Positions 8,430-17,075 of a stretch of 64,000 nucleotides of DNA are shown here, piece after piece. Below the pieces are notes generated by a model, which saw only the letters and a list, made by a program, of their open reading frames with translations, was not told the origin of the DNA and did not search any database. The DNA is from Streptomyces aurantiacus (GTDB lineage: Bacteria > Actinomycetota > Actinomycetes > Streptomycetales > Streptomycetaceae). Location of the stretch: the NCBI RefSeq assembly GCF_027107535.1, contig NZ_CP114283.1, forward strand, positions 5,084,001 through 5,148,000, given 5' to 3'. A program made the position numbers and the translations under genes. How positions within the stretch are numbered: position 1 is the first letter of the stretch; each line of letters begins with the position of its first letter.

Positions 8430-9895
8430 GACGATTCCTCCGTCGCTCGATGGGTGGTGAAGGGACGGGTGCCGGTTAGCTCGTCATAGACCGACAACGG
8501 TCGGCGTCCGACCTCGATTCGGGTGGCTGCGGCCCTGTTCAGCAGGGCCTGCAACGGGCCGGTCTCCTCGCCCCGCGGCCGCTCTTGACGAGGCTGGACC
8601 GGGACGTCGCCGGTGGTGGTCCGGCGGCCCTTGCCAGTGGGCAGGCCGTCCCAGTGCGTCTCGTCGACGACACGTGCACCGCGTCCGATGGCCCGGGGAT
8701 GGGCTGCCAGCAGCGTGCTGCCGTGGGCGTCGGCGAGGGTGACATGCAGCATGACTTGGGACTTTGTTGCCCGGATCTCGACCAGCTGGCGAGCGCGGAC
8801 TCGGCGGGCCGGCACGGAGTAGAGGTTGCCGTCGAAGGCGACCAGGCAGTCCTTGCCGACGTGCCGCAGCTGCCGCTCGGCCACCAGATACGGGGTCGGC
8901 GGCAGCGGTTTGAGAGCCGCGTGGTCTCTCGCCGCCCGCTCCGCGATGACCTCTCGGTGGGTCTTGTGGATCTGGGCCCGCCTCTGCGGCACCCAGGCGG
9001 TGAACGCGGCGTCCATCTCGTCGACGGAGGAGAACGACCGGCCGGACAGAACGTGGTCGCGGACGATCAGCACTTGTCGCTCGACCCGGCCTTTGCCCTG
9101 CGGCCGGTAGGCGGCCAGGACGTCGATGTCGAAGTCGTAGTGGCCGGCGAAGCCGACCGCTTCCGGATGCAGCGGGACCGCCTCACCAGGAGCGACGTGG
9201 CGGCGGACGACGGTCTTGGTCCGGTCGTAGACGATCGTCATCGGCGCCCCGCCGAAGTGGGCGAACGCCCGGCGGTGGCAGTCGAAGAAGGTCTGCAGGT
9301 CCTGGCTGGTGGTGAAGCAGCAGAACGGGTCGCGGGAGTACGAGAGCGTCATGTGGAAGGAGTAGACCTTCGCGATGCCCATGTGGGCGAGGATCTTGCC
9401 CTCATCGCCCCAGTCCACTTGGGCCTGGGCGCCCGGGATCACCTCGAACCGGCGGTGCATCCCCGCCAGTTCCTTGGGCGTGATGCCGAGTTCCTCGGCG
9501 ATCCTCGGCCGGGCCGTCTGGACGTAGAGCTTGACCCGCTGATAGTTCCCGGTGAAGCCGTACTCCTGGGCCAGCCGCTCGTGGATGACCGCGGCCTTCA
9601 TCAGGACCTCGGCCCGGAGCATCGAGTCGATCAGAGGCCCGAACTCGTCGATCACCCTGGCCCGCGACCGCCCGCTCGGCGACCGCCGCGGAGGTGTCGC
9701 CGGCCCCGGCGCCGACAGGTACTTGCGGACCGTCTTGCGGTCCAGCCCGGCCTCCCGCGCGATCTCCGACAGGCTCATCGCCCCGGACTCCAGCAAACCG
9801 CGAAAGCGCCGAAGATCCAGCCAACGCTGCGGATCCAAGACCACTGCCAGCCCCCTCCGTCGCCCATATCGGCCAAGCCGCAGAGTGCCGAGCAC
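8426..9895 (-). CDS. istA: IS21 transposase IstA
   Basis: DDE transposase of about 490 residues. An N-terminal helix-turn-helix (SLSEIAREAGLDRKTVRKYL) is followed by an integrase catalytic core with AQVDWGDEG (first Asp), MTIVYDRTKTVV (second Asp region) and the downstream Glu segment QGKGRVERQV. A C-terminal beta-rich domain follows. The frame is intact; the true start is probably inside the first 20 codons, since the upstream residues are arginine-rich and overlap the terminal repeat side. It lies upstream of istB as in all IS21 elements. Confidence 0.88.
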   Translation of the reverse strand: MLGTLRLGRYGRRRGLAVVLDPQRWLDLRRFRGLLESGAMSLSEIAREAGLDRKTVRKYLSAPGPATPPRRSPSGRSRARVIDEFGPLIDSMLRAEVLMKAAVIHERLAQEYGFTGNYQRVKLYVQTARPRIAEELGITPKELAGMHRRFEVIPGAQAQVDWGDEGKILAHMGIAKVYSFHMTLSYSRDPFCCFTTSQDLQTFFDCHRRAFAHFGGAPMTIVYDRTKTVVRRHVAPGEAVPLHPEAVGFAGHYDFDIDVLAAYRPQGKGRVERQVLIVRDHVLSGRSFSSVDEMDAAFTAWVPQRRAQIHKTHREVIAERAARDHAALKPLPPTPYLVAERQLRHVGKDCLVAFDGNLYSVPARRVRARQLVEIRATKSQVMLHVTLADAHGSTLLAAHPRAIGRGARVVDETHWDGLPTGKGRRTTTGDVPVQPRQERPRGEETGPLQALLNRAAATRIEVGRRPLSVYDELTGTRPFTTHRATEESS

Positions 9896-9925
9896 CGGGT
9901 CTCACCGCATCAGCAACTGTCCCTT

Positions 9926-9967
9926 TTCATCCGTACGAGGCTGGGGACGTTCACGTGTACGCCGACA
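9926..9967 (-). repeat. Right terminal inverted repeat of the IS21-type element
   Basis: Partner of 7132-7173. It lies just upstream of istA, as expected for the istA-proximal end. Confidence 0.6.
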
Positions 9968-10157
9968 GCTGGCCTTCGCCGAAACAATGCAGAGGAAATC
10001 AAGCTGACGGGCAACCAGAGGGGACAGCAGGTCCTGGCCCTCCGCTTGTTTCGCCGCGTCCACGGCTCACGCATACCTCAGACAACGCCACGCCCTCAAT
10101 GCGCTCAAGAAGTCGTCGTCGTGATTGCAAGCGGCCCGAAATGCTGACTGCGAGGCG

Positions 10158-10463
10158 TCAGCGCAGTGCAACCACGCCCGCGTGGACGGCACGCATGGCC
10201 CGCTCGACAGTCTCCTGATTTTCGCCGACCGGAGCCACGTAGTCGATGACGGCGCGTGCGGCGTCCTCCCCGAGCATTCGGGTGATCACCCACGTGGCGA
10301 GATACTGGGACGCCAGGCAACCGCCCGCCGTAGCGATGTTCCCCTCGGCGTGGAACGGCGCGTCCAGCACGGTGACGCCGCAGCCTTCGACAAAGGCTCG
10401 GCTCTTCATGTCCGTGCAAGCCGGCATGCCCTCCAGCAACCCGAGCCGGGCGAGCACCATCAA
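10158..10463 (-). pseudogene. DJ-1/PfpI-family protein, N-terminus missing
   Basis: About 100 residues matching the C-terminal half of DJ-1/PfpI-type proteins: LLEGMPACTDMKSRAFVEG, VTVLDAPFHAEGNIATAGGC, SQYLATWVITRMLGEDAARAV and DYVAPVGE. The N-terminal half with the nucleophile elbow is lacking, and the sequence upstream of 10463 is unrelated. A full protein would be near 190-200 residues. Probably a deletion relic; the ATG at 10461-10463 may be fortuitous. Confidence 0.65.
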
Positions 10464-10749
10464 GGGCAGATGGGATCAGCGATGATGCGTCGGCAGGCAC
10501 GGTCTTCCACTCGGATCACGGGGCGTAGAGAACTCCATGATCTTGAAGGCCCGTGCCGTGCCTGCCACGTTTTGGGGTATCACCAAGCTGACAGACCGCC
10601 ACAAAACCCAGCTCCGTTCAACAACGCCGAAGCCCTGCAACAACGATCCACCCCTGCTTCCTGGGCATCGCCCCATTTCCCTGAACTCGATTCGCCTGAA
10701 AGGCGCTTCGGCCGCGGTGCTGACGCGCCGCCGAAGGTGAACGACAGCA

Positions 10750-10962
10750 TGGAGGGCCACCCACCCGACACTCAACTCCGTCGACGGCGCCCATTGCACC
10801 CTCCACTGGGACTCCGCCCCCCACCCCGAAGACCTCCAGGCCGCTCTCACCGACCCTGTCATCGGACTGGCCGACTCCATCAGCCATACGACCCGCGACG
10901 GATGGGTCCTGCACTACGGACGCGCCTGCCTCACCGCCCATCCCGTGGCATACAGGCACTGA
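10750..10962 (+). pseudogene. Unrecognised C-terminal protein fragment
   Basis: A plus frame ending at TGA 10960-10962 reads HPTLNSVDGAHCTLHWDSAP, then DLQAALTDPVIGLADSI, TRDGWVLHYGRACLTAHP and VAYRH. The composition is that of real protein, and no start or upstream homologous part is visible. The family is not recognised; likely the 3' end of a gene deleted at about 10750. Confidence 0.4.
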
Positions 10963-11307
10963 AGTAGCGATGAGGCCCGGGCCGACGCCCCGTTGCCACC
11001 CACGCGGATCGAGTCCGTAGCCGAGCACTGCTCACCCCGATGGGTGGATGTGCCGGGGCGCCCGAACACCGATGGTCGTCAGTGCATCACATGCTGCTGC
11101 TACCTGTCTTCTTCCCCGATTGGCTATGCCGACGGCCCCACCGTCAGTCCCGGAGCCTTGACGTGCGCGGTCCAGTCGGCGGTGGTTTTCAGGCTGGGCC
11201 AGTCGGACGAGGTCTTGGTCGACGCCCAGAGCAGTGCCGGAGAAGCTGTCGCCTAAGAGAGCCCGGCGGTAGGTGTGGCGAATGGCCGTGTGACGACCCG
11301 GAGGCAA
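10963..11307. other. Non-coding or degraded stretch before an IS5-type element
   Basis: No supported gene. On the minus strand around 11130-11270 one frame reads WASTKTSSDWPSLKTTADWT, which looks like genuine protein but has no context. It is treated as a possible fragment only. Confidence 0.3.
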
Positions 11308-11376
11308 GACAGGCACGAACCTGGGTAGTCATGGAGTTCTTGACGCTCAGTGATTACCGGAGGGCTCGTGCCTGTC
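11308..11376 (+). repeat. Inverted repeat over the transposase start
   Basis: GACAGGCACGA (11308-11318) is repeated inverted at 11366-11376, an 11-bp perfect stem. The downstream arm contains the likely GTG start at 11368. In an mRNA begun upstream of the element this could fold and hide the start, a known way for IS elements to limit read-through expression. That role is inferred here. Confidence 0.45.
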
Positions 11377-12210
11377 CTGCCATCATGCCTGCTCGAACCC
11401 CTGTGGGACCAGTTCGCAGCGCTGCTGCCCGAGCATGTCGAGACCCATCCGCTCGGCTGCCACAACCCGCGCATCCCGGACCGGATTGTCTTCGAGCGCG
11501 TCATCGCCGCCCTGGTGCACGGCTCCGGATACGAGCGGATCGCCGACCGCCAGTGCTCCGACCGCACCATCCGACGCCGCGTCAAGTACTGGTCACAGCT
11601 GGGCATGGCCGAGCAGGTCCACGGGCTGGCCGTGCAGGCGTACGACCGCACGATCGGCCTGCAACTCCATGAGCTGTCCGTCGACGGGTGCATCACCAAG
11701 GCTCCCTGCGGCGGCGAGAGAGCCGGACGCTCCCCGGTCGACCGGGGCAAGCAGGGCCTGAAGCGCTCAGTGCCCACCGAAGCCCGCGGCGTCCCGATCG
11801 GTCTCGTCTCGGCCGGGGCCAACCGTCATGACTCCCCGCTGCTCGTGCCCACCCTGGAGGCCGCGAAGAAGCAGATCGGCATGTTTCCCGAGCAGGTCAA
11901 CGTCACCTTGGACCGGGGCTACGACAGTGACAAGACCCGAGCCGCGCTCGAGGAACTGGGCTTCACCGGCGAGATCGCCCGCAAGGGCGTGCCCGCACCG
12001 ATCCAGGCCGGCAAGAGGTGGATCGTGGAGCGGAGCCACGCATGAATGAACGGCTTCGGCAAGCTCCGCCGCTGCACCGAGAAGCGCCAGTGCGCTGTGG
12101 ACTTCTACCTCTACCTGTCCGCCGCAATCGTCACGCTCCGCATGCTCATCCGCCGCGCGACCCCGCTCTACCGCTGGGACGGACGGCCCACCACCAAGAG
12201 ACTCAAGTGA
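11368..12210 (+). pseudogene. IS5-like transposase with internal TGA
   Basis: From GTG 11368 the frame gives a transposase of about 280 residues: LEPLWDQFAALLP, the Asp segment LHELSVDGCITKAP, GLVSAGANRHDSPL, VTLDRGYDSDKTR and the Glu segment KRWIVERSHA. A TGA then replaces a codon (12043-12045) where related transposases have Trp. The frame continues cleanly as MNGFGKLRRCTEKR...YLYLSAAIVTLRMLIRR to the TGA at 12208-12210. One substitution thus removed the last about 55 residues. The 3' end is duplicated in degraded form at 13559-13632. Confidence 0.8.
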
Positions 12211-12280
12211 CGCCTGCTGACGAGCGTCCGTCTGCGTCGGGCGGACAAGCACTGCCGCACGCCTGGGGAAGGCGCGCTGC

Positions 12281-12649
12281 TCAACGAGGGCAGGGCCGGC
12301 CCGCGCTCCTGGCTGTGGAGGCTGTGGTGATGATGGCATCGAGCCGGTCCCGGGTTTTCACCAAGGTGCTGACCTGCGTATCGATGCGGTCCCGCTCGGC
12401 CGACAGCCGGTCGAGCAGCGCGGGGGTCACGTCACCGGTCTCGACGCACGGCAGCAGTTCCAGGATCGCCCTGCTCGGCAGCCCTGCGGAGTACAGCTGC
12501 TGAATCAGCTGGACGCGGTCGACCGCGCTGTCCGGGTACTGCCGCTGGCCGCTGGGGCTGCGCACCGAGGCCAGCAGGTCCTGCTCTTCGTAGTAGCGCA
12601 GTGCCCGCACGCTCACGCCCACCCTTGTGGCCAGCTCACCGATGCGCAT
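12281..12649 (-). CDS. MerR-family transcriptional regulator
   Basis: About 122 residues starting MRIGELATRVGVSVRALRYY at ATG 12647-12649. The winged helix-turn-helix (residues 1-70) includes RYYEEQDLL and SGQRQYPDSAVDRVQLI. A dimerisation coiled coil follows (RLSAERDRIDTQVSTLVKTRDRLDAI). No clustered cysteines are present, so metal sensing is unlikely. It resembles MerR regulators paired with short-chain dehydrogenases. It is divergent from the SDR gene and the shared region carries a MerR-type promoter, so it probably controls that gene and itself. Confidence 0.88.
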   Translation of the reverse strand: MRIGELATRVGVSVRALRYYEEQDLLASVRSPSGQRQYPDSAVDRVQLIQQLYSAGLPSRAILELLPCVETGDVTPALLDRLSAERDRIDTQVSTLVKTRDRLDAIITTASTARSAGRPCPR

Positions 12650-12681
12650 CAACGCCCCCTCCATGACCTGGATCACATTCC

Positions 12682-12713
12682 TTGCCTCTGACGTCAACGT
12701 CAGGTTCTAGCGT
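12682..12713 (+). promoter_or_regulatory. MerR-type promoter/operator for the SDR gene
   Basis: A -35-like TTGCCT (12682-12687) and a -10-like TAGCGT (12708-12713) are 20 bp apart, longer than the usual 17 and typical of MerR-activated promoters. The dyad TGACGT-CA-ACGTCA (12689-12702) lies inside the spacer. Confidence 0.55.
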
Positions 12714-12766
12714 AGCCCGTGAACAGCCCGGACAGGAATCACCTCACCACTGCCAGGAGACTCTCC

Positions 12767-13477
12767 ATGAAGATCACCGGTTCCGTCGCCCTCGTCACCG
12801 GCGCCAACCGCGGCATCGGCAGGCACTTCGCCCAACAGCTCCTGCACCGGGGTGCCACCAAGGTCTACGCGACCGCACGCACCCCCCACCTCGTCGACCT
12901 CCCCGGTGTGGAGGTACTGCGGCTCGACATCACCGATCCGGCTTCGGTCGCCGCCGCGGCGGGCGCGGCCTCGGACGTCACCCTCTTGATCAACAATGCC
13001 GGTGTCTTCACCCAGCAGAACCTCGTCACCGGGGACCCCGAGAAGATCCGGCTGGAGATGGACACCAACTACTTCGGCACCCTCAACGTGGTCCGGGCGT
13101 TCACTCCCGTCCTGGCCGCCAACGGCGGTGGGGCCATCCTCAACGTCCTGTCGGCGATGTCCTGGCTCGCCTACGACGGGGCCAACGCCTACAGCGCGTC
13201 GAAGGCGGCGGCGTGGAGCCTCACCAACGGCATCCGCCTCGAACTCGCGGGCCAGGGAACCGCGGTGACGGGCCTGCACCTGGCCAGCACCGACACCGAC
13301 ATGATGGCCGGGTGGGACGTGGAGAAGAACGACCCCGCCGATGTCGTGCGCGCCGCCCTCGACGGTATCGAGGCCGGGAAGATGGAGATCCTCGCCGACA
13401 ACAACTGCGTCCAGCTCAAGGCGGCCCTGTCCGCCGACCCGAGCGTGCTCTATCCGCAGGCGGTTCCCGCCGCCTGA
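12767..13477 (+). CDS. Short-chain dehydrogenase/reductase
   Basis: A 236-residue Rossmann-fold oxidoreductase. The cofactor motif is VALVTGANRGIGRHFA (TGxxxGIG), followed by RLDITD, LINNAGV (NNAG), a Ser region VLSAMSWLAYDGANAYSASK containing YxxxK, and a C-terminal half of normal length. The start ATG 12767-12769 follows an AGGAGA ribosome-binding site; the earlier in-frame ATG at 12719 overlaps the promoter. Likely NADP(H)-dependent with unknown substrate, and regulated by the divergent MerR. Confidence 0.9.
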   Translation: MKITGSVALVTGANRGIGRHFAQQLLHRGATKVYATARTPHLVDLPGVEVLRLDITDPASVAAAAGAASDVTLLINNAGVFTQQNLVTGDPEKIRLEMDTNYFGTLNVVRAFTPVLAANGGGAILNVLSAMSWLAYDGANAYSASKAAAWSLTNGIRLELAGQGTAVTGLHLASTDTDMMAGWDVEKNDPADVVRAALDGIEAGKMEILADNNCVQLKAALSADPSVLYPQAVPAA

Positions 13478-13558
13478 CCCTTCAGCAGCCGCCCGCCCAG
13501 CCAGGCTTCAGCCGACGTTCGAGGATCTACGGATCAGCCGGGCGCGGCCATGCGTACT

Positions 13559-13632
13559 CGTCACGCTCCGCACGCGCGTCCGCCGCGCCTACCGCTGGGA
13601 CACCTACCCACCACCAGAAGACTCAAGTGACG
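13559..13632 (+). repeat. Degraded duplicate of an IS5 3' end
   Basis: The stretch matches the 3' end of the IS5-like gene at about 12128-12213: GTCACGCTCCGCA, CCGCCGCG, TACCGCTGGGAC, ACCACCA and GACTCAAGTGACGCCT appear in the same order with gaps. It lies in direct orientation, so the MerR/SDR pair is bracketed by two copies of the same IS end. Confidence 0.6.
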
Positions 13633-13650
13633 CCTACCGCCGGGCTTTCT

Positions 13651-14750
13651 TAGGGAGCGTATGTGGTTCGATCACCAGGTGGTCCGGGTGAGTTCTCTGA
13701 GCCAGATCATCGAGGCACGCAGGTGGAGGCCGGCGAGGTAGCTGTCGGGGGTCTTGTCGCAGCGGGTGGCGATGCCTCGCCAGGCTTTCAACTTGTTGAT
13801 CGGACGCTCGACGGTGTTCCGCTCTTTGTAGAGGTCGGCGTCGTGGCTGACGGGCCTGCCGCCCTTGCTGCCCTTGTTCTTCCGGTTGGCGGCCTGGTCC
13901 TTCTTCTCCGGGATGACCGCCTTGATGCGGCGTTTGCGCAGGTGGGCGCGGTTGCCGCGGGACGAGTATGCCTTGTCACCGTCGACCGCGTCGGGCCGGG
14001 CGCGAGGACGGCCGACTGGCCTGCAGACCCGTATCTTCTTCAGTACCGGGATGAACTGCGGACTGTCAGCGGCCTGCCCCGCGGTCAGGATGAAGGCCAG
14101 CGGGCGGCACTTCCGGTCGCCGGCAACATGGATCTTGCTGGTCTGCCCCGCCCCTGGAGCGTCCGAGGAGGGCGGCCTCAGCCGGAGTTCGCGCCGTCGC
14201 CGGATGCGTCGTCGCTCTTCCCGCTGAGGGTTGCTTTCTGTCCGCTGCCCGGTTTGTTCGTCGCGGTCGCCCCTTTGACCTGGCCTTCTCCGCCTCGGCG
14301 GTAGCCTTCTCCAGAGCGGTGAGGACGTCCTCGTCCAGGTGCATGCCGACCGCATCGTGATGGGCCCGCGCGGTGGTGGAGTCGATGCTGACCAGAGACA
14401 GGTCCACCTCGCCCGCTTCGCGGCCTGTGCGATCACGCCCTCTATCAGGGCTTCGAAGACTCCGGCGTCACGCCACTGCCGGAAGCGGTTGTGGACGGTC
14501 GACCAGGCGCCGAACTCCGTCGGCATCTCCCGCCACTGCCCGCCCGTTTTGAACCGCCAGATCACGCCCTCGAACTGTTGCCTCAGCCGCTCGGGGTACG
14601 GGCCGTACTCGCCGATCGACAGATACGGCTCGATGAACTCCCACTCTGAATCAGTCAGTTGCACGCGAGTCACCCAAGAAGGTGTACCCGTCCAGGCCCC
14701 GCCACGCAGGCAAAACTCGCAGATTGATCACGACCCAATACGCTCCCTAG
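13651..14750 (-). mobile_element. IS5-family element (1.1 kb)
   Basis: The ends share the inverted repeat AGGGAGCGTAT followed by TGGKTCG-like bases and GATCA (13652-13674 against 14726-14749). The single transposase frame is broken. The right end directly abuts the next IS. Confidence 0.7.
13672..14673 (-). pseudogene. IS5-family transposase, doubly frameshifted
   Basis: N-terminal part: QLTDSEWEFIEPYLSIGEYG, FKTGGQWREMPTEFGAWSTVHNRF. The frame then shifts near 14410 into the frame giving VDLSLVSIDSTTARAHHDAVG, the first catalytic Asp region. It shifts back near 14160 to GQTSKIHVAGDRKCRPLAFILT, followed by VDGDKAYSS and RNTVERPINKLK (catalytic Glu region). All parts of a normal about 330-residue IS5 transposase are present but in two frames, so the copy is inactive unless frameshifting rescues it. 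Confidence 0.8.
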
Positions 14751-15915
14751 TTCGGTTACTGATCTCTTCGGGTTGTTGTCGGGTGCTGATCCCTGCGGTA
14801 GGCCGGTGGTATGCGGTACACGCAGGGCGGCGGATTGACCGCCGAGCGGCGACAGTTTCGTGCGCGGATCCGGTACGAGGCGGGCGAACGGTTCACACGC
14901 GGCGATAAGACCGCGGTGATCGCGAAGGATCTGCGGGTGAGCGAGCGGTCGGTGGAACGCTGGCGGCGTGCATGGCGGGAGGGCGGGATGGATGCTCTCG
15001 CCACCGCAGGGCCGCCGAAGTTGCCCAGGCTTGTCCGACGGCCAGTTCGCCGAGTTGGAGAAGGAGCTGGCTCTGGGACCCGCCGAGCACGGCTGGGAGG
15101 ACCAGCGGTGGACTCTGGCACGGATCAGAGCCGTGATCGCCTTCAGGCTCCGGATCGACTGCTCGATGGCGGCGGTATGGCTGCTGCTGCACCGCCAAGG
15201 CTGGTCCTGGCAGTCTCCCGCGCGCAGGGCCATGGAGCGCGACGAGCATGCGGTCGAACTGTGGAAGAAGGACGTGTGGCCGCAGGCGGAATGACTGCGG
15301 CGGCGCTCGGGGCCTTTGTCGTCTTCGAGGACGAGGCAGGGTTCTCGATGACGCCGCCACGAGCCCGCACCTGGGGCCGTCGTGGGTATACGCCCGTGGT
15401 GCGGGTGCGGGGCCGGTCCTGGCGCCGCTGGTCGATCGCCGCCATGTGCTGTTACCGGCCGGGCGAGGCATCCCGGCTGATCTACCGGCCGCACCGCCAC
15501 CGCAAGCACAGGGGCACAGGACGTGACAGCTTCTCCTGGCGTGACTACCGCGACCTGGTCGTCCGCGCCCACATCCAGCTCGGCGCCCCCATCGTCTTGA
15601 TCTGGGACAATCTCAACGTCCACCGGGCCGCCGGGATGTGTGAGTACGCGGCCGCACATGACTGGCTCACCATCGTGCAACTACCCTTCTATGCACCGGA
15701 CTTGAATCCGGTGGAGGGCATCTGGTCGCTGTTACGGCGCGGCCCGCTGGCCAACACCGCCTTCACCGACGACGAGCATCTCGAACGCACCCTGCGCCGG
15801 GGCCTGCGTCATATCCAACTCCGACCCGACCTCATCGACGGCTGCCTCGCCGGCACCGGACTCACCCTCACTCAGTGCCCGTAAACAATCCGGCGAGCTC
15901 AGTAACGGAGTCCTA
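14750..15915 (+). mobile_element. IS630-family element, type A, first copy
   Basis: The ends share CGGTTACTGAtCTC-like bases (about 14753 on plus) and CCGTTACTGAgCTC (about 15909 on minus), with TA at each edge. It is packed directly between the IS5 element and the next IS630 element. A related element lies at about 52158-53303. Confidence 0.6.
14811..15884 (+). pseudogene. IS630-family transposase in split frames
   Basis: The N-terminal helix-turn-helix half (MRYTQGGGLTAERRQFR, DLRVSERSVERWRRAWREGG) shifts frame near 15025 into GQFAELEKELALGPAEHGW...WSWQSPARRAMERDEHAVELW and ends WPQAE-TGA at 15294. The catalytic half resumes at the overlapping ATG (15291): FEDEAGFSM (Asp), LIWDNLNVH (Asp), FYAPDLNPVEGIW (Glu), to the stop at 15884. 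The second break falls at the same point as in the related copy at 52162-53246, so it may be a family property. The first looks like decay. Confidence 0.8.
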
Positions 15916-15918
15916 CTA

Positions 15919-17072
15919 GTGTCCTGCGCCAGTAGTTGATCGTTAGTTGGTGTGTGACTTCTACTGCTGGTGCGTCAGTTCCTCGTCGGGGCCCCAAGTT
16001 GGAGCCGTTGCTGCTGTCCGCGGAGGAGCGGGCGGAGCTGGAGCGGTGGACGCGTCGGGCGACATCGGCCCAGGCCCTGGCCCTGCGAGCGCGGATTGTC
16101 CTGGCGTGTGCGGGGCCGGAAGTACCGCCGATCGTCGTGGTCGCCCGGGAGCTTCGGGTGGCCGCGGACACGGTCCGCAAGTGGCGGCGGCGCTTTCTCG
16201 CCGAGCGGCTGGACGGGCTGGTCGACGAGCCCAGGCCGGGCCGGCCGCCCACCATCAGCGTCGATCAGGTGGAGGCGGTGGTGGTCACCACGCTGGAACA
16301 GCTGCCGAAGAACGCCACCCACTGGTCCAGGAAATCGATGGCCCAGCACAGCGGCCTGTCGAAGTCGACCGTGGGCCGGATCTGGCGGCAGTTCCAGCTC
16401 AGGCCGCATCTGGCGGACACCTTCAAGCTGTCGACGGACCCGCTGTTCGTGGAGAAGGTCTACGACGTCGTGGGCCTGTACTTCAACCCTCCTGAGGGTG
16501 CGGTGGTGCTCTCGGTGGACGAGAAGTCGCAGATCCAGGCCCTGGACCGGTCCCAGCCGGTGCTGCCGATAATGCCGGGCATGCCCGAGCGGCGCACCCA
16601 CGACTACGTCCGCAACGGCCTGACCACCTTGTTCGCCGCGTTCGACGTCGCCACGGGTGAGGTCATCACTGCCCTGCACCGCCGGCACCGGGCCGCGGAG
16701 TTCAAGAAGTTCCTGATCCGGATCGACAAAGAGGTGCCCGCACACCTGCAGGTCCATCTGATCGTGGACAACTACGGCACCCACAAGACCCCTGCGATCA
16801 AAGCCTGGCTGGCCAAACACCCGCGGTTCGAGCTGCACTTCACCCCGACCGGCTCCTCCTGGATCAACCAGGTCGAGCGGTGGTTCGGCTACCTGGCCCA
16901 CCAGATGATCCGCCGCGGCGCACACAAGAACATCCAGGCCCTGGAAGCCGACATCCGGGCCTGGGTCAAGGACTGGAACGAAGACCCCAAGCCGTTCATC
17001 TGGACCAAGACAGCCGAAGAGATCCTCGACTCCCTCGCCCGCTTCTGCCGACGGATCTCTGGCGCAGGACAC
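15919..17072 (+). mobile_element. IS630-family element, type B, copy 1
   Basis: Exactly 1154 bp, bounded by GTGTCCTGCGCCAG and its inverse, with TA at 15917-15918 and 17073-17074 as target duplication. The encoded protein is identical to that of the copy at 44276-45429, which lies in the opposite orientation and has the same length. Confidence 0.9.
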
Positions 17073-17075
17073 TAG
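15936..17075 (+). CDS. IS630-family transposase (type B)
   Basis: 379 residues, intact. Helix-turn-helix region: RELRVAADTVRKWRRRFL and GLSKSTVGRIWRQF. DDE catalytic residues: VVLSVDEKSQIQALDRSQ, HLIVDNYGTHKTP, and the Glu in GSSWINQVERWFGYL. The stop codon TAG is completed outside the element: the IS ends ...CAC, and the duplicated TA plus one flanking G supply the stop. The protein is the same as that at 44273-45412, which suggests recent transposition and probable activity. Confidence 0.95.
   Translation: MIVSWCVTSTAGASVPRRGPKLEPLLLSAEERAELERWTRRATSAQALALRARIVLACAGPEVPPIVVVARELRVAADTVRKWRRRFLAERLDGLVDEPRPGRPPTISVDQVEAVVVTTLEQLPKNATHWSRKSMAQHSGLSKSTVGRIWRQFQLRPHLADTFKLSTDPLFVEKVYDVVGLYFNPPEGAVVLSVDEKSQIQALDRSQPVLPIMPGMPERRTHDYVRNGLTTLFAAFDVATGEVITALHRRHRAAEFKKFLIRIDKEVPAHLQVHLIVDNYGTHKTPAIKAWLAKHPRFELHFTPTGSSWINQVERWFGYLAHQMIRRGAHKNIQALEADIRAWVKDWNEDPKPFIWTKTAEEILDSLARFCRRISGAGH

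Larger units (their letters stand above)
7132..9967 (-). mobile_element. IS21-family element with an extra internal gene
   Basis: Ends 7132-7173 and 9926-9967 form an imperfect 42-bp inverted repeat (33 of 42 positions identical, outer end TGTCGGCGTAC). They enclose istA, istB and an unrelated 126-codon gene lying between istB and the left repeat. Canonical IS21 elements end shortly after istB, so either this element carries a passenger or its end was extended by a later event. istB is frameshifted, so the copy is probably immobile unless helped in trans. I did not find a convincing target duplication. Confidence 0.65.
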
